Below are positions 1 to 4,850 of a stretch of DNA of 8,848 nucleotides, piece after piece; position 1 is the first letter of the stretch; each line of letters starts with the position of its first letter. The stretch comes from JAZLGI01 sp045616225 (lineage in GTDB: Bacteria > Spirochaetota > Spirochaetia > Sphaerochaetales > Sphaerochaetaceae). Location: NCBI GenBank assembly GCA_045616225.1, contig JAZLGI010000113.1:1-8848 (forward strand). Direction: 5' to 3'. The position numbers were made by a program, and so were the translations under genes. The notes under the pieces were generated by a model. It saw nothing but the letters and a program-made list of their open reading frames with translations, did not search any database and had not been told where the DNA came from.

Positions 1-26
1 TCACCGCTTCATATGATGTGACCGTT

Positions 27-32
27 TGTCAA
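27..32 (-). promoter_or_regulatory. TTGACA -35-like box near the IS right end
   Basis: A perfect TTGACA on the minus strand (32-27) lies about 225 nt past the transposase stop. No good -10 box follows at normal spacing in place. That is what is expected of an IS110 right end, whose -35 is completed by a -10 from the left end only in the circular form. A chance match is possible. Confidence 0.3.
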
Positions 33-59
33 TACTAATTTTCCAACATTTCAAAAAAC

Positions 60-257
60 AGACTGAATCAGTTTTTCAGCAATTGACCACTTTCATATTC
101 AGGGATTGGTTACCTCTAGGCCAATGGTCCGCCTACTGTCCTTTCTGTTTACGATCGGGAATCCAAAATTTCTTTTTGTCCCATAAGCGGTATCGAAGAT
201 GACAAGATCTTGACTGTCGTCAGTCCGTTTATTGAAATGCTGGAACCCATAATCACT
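60..257 (-). ncRNA. candidate IS110/IS1111-type guide (seek/bridge) RNA region
   Basis: This stretch directly follows the transposase stop and has no convincing gene. It holds several short inverted repeats: GACTG/CAGTC (212-216 with 221-225, 4-nt loop), the palindrome CAAGATCTTG (203-212), ATTGG/CCAAT (105-109 with 121-125) and ACTGA/TCAGT (62-72). IS1111-type members of the family carry their guide RNA in a long non-coding 3' region like this one; IS110-type members carry it 5' of the transposase. The assignment rests on position and hairpin density only. The exact RNA ends and guide loops cannot be read from one copy. Confidence 0.3.
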
Positions 258-1391
258 TTATGCTACAGAGTGCGTATCAAGGTGTTCTGTCATCATTCCC
301 CAAATAAAACAAGCCATTTCACGTGCAACTGCTGCTTTTATTGTATTTCTGTCTTTTCCATTCTTTTCCAAACTGTAAAACTTCTTCTTCATTCTCTGGC
401 TACCTCTATCTGCATAATCCACATATTTTGCTTCGACGCCATGTTGTCGTAGTAACAACCTTCTTGATTTTGTGTACAAGCAGGAACGTTTTATTGAATT
501 AGCACTTTCACATAACAACCTTCTGAGATGACTATTCCCAGCTTTTGTGATCCCCCGTACATTATGGGTTTTTCCGCTTGAATGTTCTCCAGGACAAAGT
601 CCAATGTATGAAGAAAATTCTGGTGCTGTTTTGAATCTTGAAAAATCACCTATTTCAGTCACTATTGACATTGCTATGTGGGTATCAATTCCAGTAAAGC
701 ATTTTAACCTCTTAACTTTATCTTCATATCTTTCTTCATGTGAGAAGTTCTCTATTGCTTCATCTAATTCTTTGAGTGCTTCCTTTAACCTGTTGACTTC
801 CCTGAAGTATTCCGTGAAGGTGTACTGGTCCACAGAATTTGTAAATTGTACTTTCTTTAACCAATCAAAATGCTTCTTTGTCCAGTAATCTCCTTCATAC
901 TTGCAGTCTCGTCTTAAGAGAAATGAAAGTAAATTTTGTTTTGCCTTCTTAAATGCCTTACTTCTATCGTCTCTCATCCTTATGAAATCTCTGTAAGCCT
1001 CATCTTCCGGAGATAACGGAACAACTTCTTTAAATGCTCCCCAGTACAATGCTTTTGCAATGTTCCTTGCATCAAGTCTATCGGTTTTGACTTTTCTTCC
1101 ACCTAACTCTCCATAAATAGTAGTAGGTGCCATTATTTTGCAGTCAAAACCATGTGCTGTTAAAGTCCGTTTTAACCCAAATCCTGTTGGACCTGCTTCA
1201 TATCCAATTAGAAACCGGACAGAATCAGATATCTTTTCTTTCTTAAGCCTCTCTATATATTTAATTACCATTTTGGCTTCTGCTTTTAAAACCATTTCAT
1301 GTTCAAAACATTGCTTTTCTGAATCAAATGCACAAATTGAATAAGTATCCTTATGGACATCAATGCCAATTGTTTCTAAAATTTCTTTCAT
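258..1391 (-). CDS. IS110-family DEDD transposase
   Basis: This transposase/recombinase moves its own IS element; characterised relatives do so with a guide (bridge or seek) RNA encoded in the element's non-coding ends. The 377 residues are full length for the family. The N-terminal RuvC-like domain shows the four acidic residues: Asp11 in IGIDVHKD, Glu65 in GYEAG, and Asp104 and Asp107 in KTDRLDA. The C-terminal Transposase_20 domain shows YIGLCPGEHSSGKT followed by GITKAGNSHLRRLL (about 262-292), with Ser271/Ser272 as the likely nucleophile. The ATG at 1391 is supported by GGGAG at 1404-1400, eight bases upstream. There is no frameshift or internal stop, so the gene is probably active. The reading frame stays open for 52 codons after the stop, which I regard as chance. 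Confidence 0.93.
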   Translation of the reverse strand: MKEILETIGIDVHKDTYSICAFDSEKQCFEHEMVLKAEAKMVIKYIERLKKEKISDSVRFLIGYEAGPTGFGLKRTLTAHGFDCKIMAPTTIYGELGGRKVKTDRLDARNIAKALYWGAFKEVVPLSPEDEAYRDFIRMRDDRSKAFKKAKQNLLSFLLRRDCKYEGDYWTKKHFDWLKKVQFTNSVDQYTFTEYFREVNRLKEALKELDEAIENFSHEERYEDKVKRLKCFTGIDTHIAMSIVTEIGDFSRFKTAPEFSSYIGLCPGEHSSGKTHNVRGITKAGNSHLRRLLCESANSIKRSCLYTKSRRLLLRQHGVEAKYVDYADRGSQRMKKKFYSLEKNGKDRNTIKAAVAREMACFIWGMMTEHLDTHSVA

Positions 1392-1508
1392 GAGGTGATC
1401 TCCCTTTGCTTGCGGTAATGCAAGACTTTGTAATTTTCTTTTTTCAGAGTAATGCTAAATCCTCGTTTCAGCAAATATCTGAGGTCACTTCATATTGTTT
1501 ACTATTTA

Positions 1509-1533
1509 TCCATCTTATTTGTCCATCTTATTT
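1509..1533. repeat. tandem duplication of a 12-mer
   Basis: TCCATCTTATTT occurs at 1509-1520 and again at 1522-1533, separated by one G. It lies in the AT-rich region upstream of the transposase. It may be a simple slippage product. Confidence 0.8.
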
Positions 1534-1557
1534 AAATTTGATTAATCAAGTAATAAA

Positions 1558-1620
1558 CCTTTTGAGAATTACCCTATACTTTTTGAGAAATGCCCTGAAC
1601 CTTTTGAGAATTACTCTGAA
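1558..1620 (+). repeat. three 21-nt tandem repeats
   Basis: The units are 1558-1578, 1579-1599 and 1600-1620, with consensus close to CCTTTTGAGAATTACCCTGAA. Units 1 and 3 differ at three positions and unit 2 is slightly more diverged. Related TTTGAGAATT or CTGAGAAA motifs recur at about 1808-1845 in direct orientation and at about 1860-1870 in inverted orientation. Clustered short repeats of this kind are typical of IS21-family ends. No istA or istB gene is present, so at most this is a relic or a transposase-binding array. Confidence 0.75.
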
Positions 1621-1745
1621 GGTGGGGTGCAAGGGGATATTGAAGGAAAGCAAAAACGTTGAAAAAGGCAGCATTTTTAGATTTGCAATTTGGATTGGTG
1701 GAACTGTTCTGTTGAGTTAATTCTTTCACTGTAAAGAAATAAAAG

Positions 1746-1776
1746 AAGGGTCGGAATTGTATTATTTCCGACCCTT
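1746..1776 (-). terminator. strong rho-independent terminator
   Basis: A perfect 11-bp stem pairs AAGGGTCGGAA (1746-1756) with TTCCGACCCTT (1766-1776) around a 9-nt loop. On the minus strand it is followed by the T-rich CTTTTATTTCTTT; on the plus strand no T tract follows. It would stop transcription arriving from the precursor-peptide gene that ends at 2004, and so insulate the transposase gene from it. Confidence 0.8.
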
Positions 1777-1896
1777 AATGATGCCTTAGTACGCCAACTT
1801 TAATACAATCTGAGAAAACGGGGTTCAATTTGAGAATTTGCACTTTATGGGGTTTCACTTTTTCTCAGGGGGTTTCAAACTGCATTTGAAGCACTC

Positions 1897-2019
1897 AGAA
1901 TACACATTCTATGGAGCTGTCTGAAATTCCGTTCGGAATACGCGGGAATGCCGCCCCCGCGACATTCATCGGGCGTTTAAGGCAATGCGGGGCGCTCACT
2001 CAATTACCGTTGCCCGCCC
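1897..2019. other. cluster of four stem-loops downstream of the precursor-peptide gene
   Basis: Four inverted repeats lie in a row: AGAAT/ATTCT (1897-1901 with 1906-1910), ATTCCG/CGGAAT (1926-1931 with 1934-1939), CGCGGG/CCCGCG (1941-1946 with 1956-1961), and a bulged stem in which GGGCG, GGCAA and CGG (1971-1975, 1981-1985, 1988-1990) pair with CCG, TTGCC and CGCCC (2007-2009, 2010-2014, 2015-2019). The last stem encloses the stop codon of the peptide gene. They could stabilise the mRNA end, or be a recombination or mobile-repeat feature. None has a terminator T tract. Confidence 0.6.
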
Positions 2020-2183
2020 TCAGCGCCGGGCAGCCCAAGGCCAAGCCGGCTGTAGTCGACGGGGACAAGGCCGCTGCAGCTGCCAGTCACCTGCTCCAGC
2101 TCTTCTTCCGTCAGCTCATGTAGCTTTTTGTTCAGTGCTTCAAATTCCTCTTTCAGGACATTCAGTTCTTCTTTCGTTTTCAT
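2004..2183 (-). CDS. small bacteriocin/RiPP-like precursor with double-glycine-type leader
   Basis: The product has 59 residues. Residues 1-35 form a charged amphipathic leader ending ELTEEELEQVTGS. If cleavage follows Ser35, the hydrophobic positions are Leu-15, Leu-12, Leu-7 and Val-4 with Gly-2, which is the pattern read by the C39 peptidase domain of PCAT/LanT-type ABC exporters; Ser replaces the usual second Gly. The predicted core (36-59) starts Cys-Ser-Gly, is rich in Gly and Leu, and ends GAEGGQR. The start is set by GGAGG at 2199-2195, eleven bases upstream of the ATG, and a TATAAT box at 2228-2223. Leader codons are of ordinary composition, but the core and sequence beyond are GC-rich (68 of 100 bases at 1941-2040, against 33 of 100 at 2201-2300), which suggests a swapped or acquired core. 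No exporter, immunity or modifying gene is in the window. Leader family is fairly sure; core activity is unknown. Confidence 0.75.
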   Translation of the reverse strand: MKTKEELNVLKEEFEALNKKLHELTEEELEQVTGSCSGLVPVDYSRLGLGLPGAEGGQR

Positions 2184-2222
2184 AATCCTTTAAGCCTCCA
2201 AGTTTTTCAGCTGCTTTGTTTG

Positions 2223-2228
2223 ATTATA
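2223..2228 (-). promoter_or_regulatory. -10 box (TATAAT) for the precursor-peptide gene
   Basis: A perfect TATAAT lies on the minus strand about 40 nt upstream of the ATG at 2183, giving a 5' UTR of roughly 33 nt. No good -35 hexamer occurs 16-18 nt further upstream, so an activator or alternative sigma factor may be needed. Confidence 0.45.
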
Positions 2229-2401
2229 CGACAGAAGGCAGAAAACGGCTACTTCAAAAGGAATCACAGTAATTTATCATTGATGGAAAAAATCTAATGA
2301 CTACTATTCTCGAGAACATTTGTCTCAAAAGTCTACTACCACATTTCAATTGCAGTTGGCATTTTATTCGGAGTAGGTCTCTTATCTGTATTTCTGGTTA
2401 A

Positions 2402-2422
2402 GAAAAAAACAGGATATTGTTT
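2402..2422 (-). terminator. weak terminator at the end of the amidase gene
   Basis: A 5-bp AT-rich stem (AAACA at 2407-2411 with TGTTT at 2418-2422) overlaps the stop codon of the amidase gene. On the minus strand it runs into seven T residues. The stem is weak, so read-through into the precursor-peptide gene is possible. Confidence 0.3.
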
Positions 2423-3563
2423 ACTTCGGGGCTATTGTAAACTCATGAGGTTTTTCCTCATAGCGCTCATGGACTGTTATCCACAGCTTCCCGTTATTTA
2501 TGTCATAAATTGAATTATGCGTTGTATCCCACCATTCGGTACTTTCCCTTAGTCCGTGTTCCTTTATGTATTCCTTCTCGGCCTCAAATTCCATCTGCAT
2601 CATCTGTAAATAGAACTTGGATTGCTCACTGATATTCTGAAGCTGTTCATATGTCAGACCCAGTTCCGAATACCATCCGTTGGAAGCGCAATACAGATTT
2701 GTGTATTTGACACTCTGCATAAGGTGATACATGCCTTCCATAGTATTTCCTTCATCATAGTGTTCCCGAAGAATCTGCATTCTTTCAATTCCGTCCGGAT
2801 GCTCTGGAATTTCATCTTTGTTGAGAAAATAATTGGTCATAATGTTCTGTTCACGTACAACCATCTCGTTATTGATAATTTCAAGCACGCAGGTTTTTTC
2901 AGGGTCTGAAATCATAAAATGCAAATCCATTACTTCAGAGCCCATAGGTGTAATATTGAAATTCTTCAGATACTCCACAGCTTCGTCAACGGTTGCACAA
3001 TTATCCAACAGTGGGCGGATAATAAAGAGTGAATTCAGTTCCGGAGCTTTTGGATTTGTTCCGGTGTGGGGCACTTCTCCCCAGTCGGCTTTGTATACTA
3101 CGTTGGAGTTTACTACAAGACCTTTTTCGTTCATGCCATCCAGAAGAAACCACGGCAGAAGGTCAAGCTTTTCCTGAGAAAGTCCTGCCTCAACCATTTC
3201 GGAATCAGTCTTGGCCAGACGACCTACACTTATTGTTGCATAGCGACCTTTTTTTGCAGTTGTATGAATAACAAAGGTCGGGCATTGATTCATATAATAA
3301 TCAAAGTTACGTCCGACAAAACCTCCGTTGCGCACGCTGGAACAAGCCATGTCTCCAGTCATCTGATCATATGCAGTAGTAGGTGGTATTTCATTTGGAT
3401 AATCGTCGAAAGTAACCTCATATAACATATCGGCTACCTTTGTAATCATTCCGAATTGATTCTCAGAGGTTTTGTTACATTCTGTAGAAATGCAGGAGGA
3501 CAACAAAACCATCAGCAGACAAGTAAAAAGTATTGCGGTTGCGAATTTTCGAAGTTCTTTCAT
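2421..3563 (-). CDS. choloylglycine hydrolase-like Ntn amidase, lipoprotein
   Basis: This is a linear-amide C-N hydrolase of the bile salt hydrolase/penicillin acylase group. Substrates could be conjugated bile salts, penicillin V-type amides or N-acyl amino compounds; the sequence does not decide. Residues 1-24 are a lipoprotein signal with lipobox Leu21-Ser-Ser-Cys24. The likely nucleophile is Cys74 in DMACSSVRNGG, followed by GRNFDYYMN (Arg85, Asp88), DGMNEKGL (142-149), LHFMISDP (214-221), TNYF (243-246) and an Arg in IERM (261). The C-terminal STEWWDTTHNSIYDINNGKL matches the usual end of the family. The 380 residues are slightly longer than typical enzymes because of the signal and a 49-residue spacer before Cys74. 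ATG 3563 is preceded by AAAGG (3574-3570) at 6-nt spacing. It is transcribed divergently from the phosphatase gene. Confidence 0.88.
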   Translation of the reverse strand: MKELRKFATAILFTCLLMVLLSSCISTECNKTSENQFGMITKVADMLYEVTFDDYPNEIPPTTAYDQMTGDMACSSVRNGGFVGRNFDYYMNQCPTFVIHTTAKKGRYATISVGRLAKTDSEMVEAGLSQEKLDLLPWFLLDGMNEKGLVVNSNVVYKADWGEVPHTGTNPKAPELNSLFIIRPLLDNCATVDEAVEYLKNFNITPMGSEVMDLHFMISDPEKTCVLEIINNEMVVREQNIMTNYFLNKDEIPEHPDGIERMQILREHYDEGNTMEGMYHLMQSVKYTNLYCASNGWYSELGLTYEQLQNISEQSKFYLQMMQMEFEAEKEYIKEHGLRESTEWWDTTHNSIYDINNGKLWITVHERYEEKPHEFTIAPK

Positions 3564-3600
3564 TTTATGCCTTTTAGTTTTTTGTATTAAAATTAAAATA

Positions 3601-3630
3601 ATTATAACACCATCGAAAATTATTTATAAT
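3601..3630. promoter_or_regulatory. overlapping divergent promoters for amidase and phosphatase genes
   Basis: On the plus strand TTATAA (3602-3607) and TATAAT (3625-3630) are 17 nt apart. On the minus strand TTATAA (3629-3624) and TATAAT (3606-3601) are also 17 nt apart. Each -35 overlaps the other promoter's -10, so the two polymerases could not bind together. The -10 boxes are perfect and the -35 boxes poor (3 of 6 matches to TTGACA). Confidence 0.5.
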
Positions 3631-3640
3631 AGAGGGCACA

Positions 3641-3647
3641 AAAGGAG
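3641..3647 (+). promoter_or_regulatory. ribosome binding site of the phosphatase gene
   Basis: AAAGGAG lies nine bases before the ATG at 3657 and fixes that start. Confidence 0.8.
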
Positions 3648-3656
3648 ACAACAATT

Positions 3657-4844
3657 ATGAAAAAAAGAACTGCTCGTTACATATATGTTCTGTTATTGAG
3701 TTTCGTACTTCTTACATCTTGTGCCACCACCAATGCTTTTATGGCAAAAGAGCAGGAGGTTTTCTCTACAGAAGTATCTTCTCTTGCAGTCAATGTATTT
3801 ACAACAAAGTACGGTAATCTTTATACCGCTGCCAAGGGTACGGATCTTTTTGAAACAGGATTTGACTGGGGTGATATTGTAAAGGTCAGCTTCCTTGATC
3901 AAGAACTGTCTTTACCGCTTGTTCCGAACTTCTCTTATGTAGACACAGGTGTTGCTGCAATTGTTGTCAACAAGACAGCAGACTCCCTTCCTGAAGGATA
4001 TGTTCTTCTTGCCGTTAACATGGGAGACTTCACAACATCTTACGGAATTGCCACAAAAACAACAAATCCGGACAAGTCATTCTACTGGACGGCAAACGAA
4101 GGCGTAACTCTTCCGCTTGAAGTAACTTTTACAATGGAAGAAAAAGCCGGCTATTTGGCAGAATACCTTATCAGGGATCTTGTAAGAACCAATGACAGGG
4201 CAGACTACAAGAGTCTTTCTGATGAAGAATTTGCCAACTTCAGAAAAGTCACAACTACTGGAATTTCCAATCTTTACAGAACTTCCAATCCTGTCAATGC
4301 AGAACTTGGAAGAAATACATACGCAGATAAAGCAATTGAAGATGCCGGTGTTACTGTCATTCTTAACCTTTCAGACAGCAAGGAAGAAACTCAGGCAAGA
4401 GCTGAATTCAAAGGTTCTTATTACAGCACATGCAAAGTTACTTATCTTAACCTCGGTGTAGATTTCTCATCCGTAGATTTCCAGAGCGGTCTTGCGCAGG
4501 GGCTGAAGTTCATGGCAGCAAACAAAGGTATCTACGCAGTACACTGTACAGAGGGAAAAGACAGAGCCGGTTTTGTAAGTGCATTACTTGAATGTCTCAT
4601 GGGGGCAAGCGCTGAAGAAGTTGCAGCTGACTATATGACAACATACTACAACTACTACGGTGTAGAAAAAGGAACGGAAAAGTACAATGCAATCCTTTCA
4701 AGTAACATAGTCAAAACACTTCAAACTGCATTCGGTGTAAACGATTTTTGGACAGCAGATCTTGAAAAGGGAGCAGAAAACTACCTTAAGACAATAGGTC
4801 TTACAAGTTCTGAAATCAACACTCTTAAGGCTAACTTAAAATAA
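3657..4844 (+). CDS. lipoprotein tyrosine/dual-specificity phosphatase with SAM-HAT-C-like N-terminal domain
   Basis: The enzyme is a Cys-based phosphatase acting outside the cytoplasm. Residues 1-22 are a lipoprotein signal with lipobox Leu19-Thr-Ser-Cys22. The catalytic P-loop is HCTEGKDRAG (296-305), with Cys297 and Arg303; the Gly-Lys-Asp-Arg form is that of the Y_phosphatase3 group (MptpB/LipA-like), whose members act on phosphotyrosine and phosphoinositides. ISNLYRTSNPVN (203-214) and VTVILNLSD (232-240) fit the conserved start of that domain. Residues about 45-135, with YGNLYT, WGDIVKVSF, YVDTGVAAIV and LAVNMGDFTTSYGI, resemble the C-terminal barrel of SAM-hydroxide adenosyltransferases without their catalytic N-terminal domain, so this part may bind a ligand. 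The gene ends in two stops (TAA TAG) and is convergent with the transporter gene, six bases apart, with no visible terminator between them. Confidence 0.85.
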   Translation: MKKRTARYIYVLLLSFVLLTSCATTNAFMAKEQEVFSTEVSSLAVNVFTTKYGNLYTAAKGTDLFETGFDWGDIVKVSFLDQELSLPLVPNFSYVDTGVAAIVVNKTADSLPEGYVLLAVNMGDFTTSYGIATKTTNPDKSFYWTANEGVTLPLEVTFTMEEKAGYLAEYLIRDLVRTNDRADYKSLSDEEFANFRKVTTTGISNLYRTSNPVNAELGRNTYADKAIEDAGVTVILNLSDSKEETQARAEFKGSYYSTCKVTYLNLGVDFSSVDFQSGLAQGLKFMAANKGIYAVHCTEGKDRAGFVSALLECLMGASAEEVAADYMTTYYNYYGVEKGTEKYNAILSSNIVKTLQTAFGVNDFWTADLEKGAENYLKTIGLTSSEINTLKANLK

Positions 4845-4850
4845 TAGTTT

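Larger units (their letters stand above)
10..1557 (-). mobile_element. IS110-family insertion sequence (ends not determined)
   Basis: The element is inferred from the intact DEDD transposase it contains. IS110 elements usually lack conventional terminal inverted repeats and do not make clear target duplications, so the ends cannot be set by eye. The span is a guess. On the right it stops before the 21-nt tandem repeats that begin at 1558. On the left it includes the hairpin-rich 3' non-coding region and a TTGACA box on the minus strand (32-27). In this family the right end is known to supply a -35 box that forms a promoter with the left end when the element circularises. Confidence 0.45.
1392..2003. 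other. gene-free stretch: IS upstream region, repeats, terminator, hairpin cluster
   Basis: No convincing gene is seen in these 612 nt. From left to right it holds the transposase Shine-Dalgarno sequence and a small hairpin (CTTGC/GCAAG, 1409-1413 with 1420-1424), a duplicated 12-mer (1509-1533), the palindrome TTGATTAATCAA (1538-1549), three 21-nt tandem repeats (1558-1620), a strong minus-strand terminator (1746-1776), further TTTGAGAA-like motifs (about 1808-1870), and a GC-rich cluster of stem-loops (1897-2019). Open frames crossing the repeats look like chance. Confidence 0.7.

Noticed and set aside
93..257. Open frame following the transposase stop in the same frame (minus strand, 52 codons, begins Ser-Asp-Tyr-Gly)
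   Set aside because: No start codon with a ribosome site, no family resemblance, and the length is within chance. The hairpin density fits non-coding IS end better.
1558..1620. CRISPR array
   Set aside because: The units are directly adjacent with no spacers, are diverged, and no cas gene is present.
1406..1720. Plus-strand frame of about 104 codons over the 21-nt repeats
   Set aside because: The protein simply repeats LRITL-like units from the tandem DNA repeats, lacks a ribosome site and resembles nothing known.
1971..2019. Integron attC site
   Set aside because: The bulged stem is suggestive, but GTTRRRY/RYYYAAC core sites are absent and there is no integrase in view.
1911..2185. Plus-strand frames of 66 and 70 codons
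   Set aside because: They are antisense shadows of the precursor-peptide gene and its GC-rich tail, without ribosome sites.
4845..4850. Terminator between the convergent phosphatase and transporter genes
   Set aside because: Only six bases separate them, and no hairpin with a T tract is seen in or near the junction.
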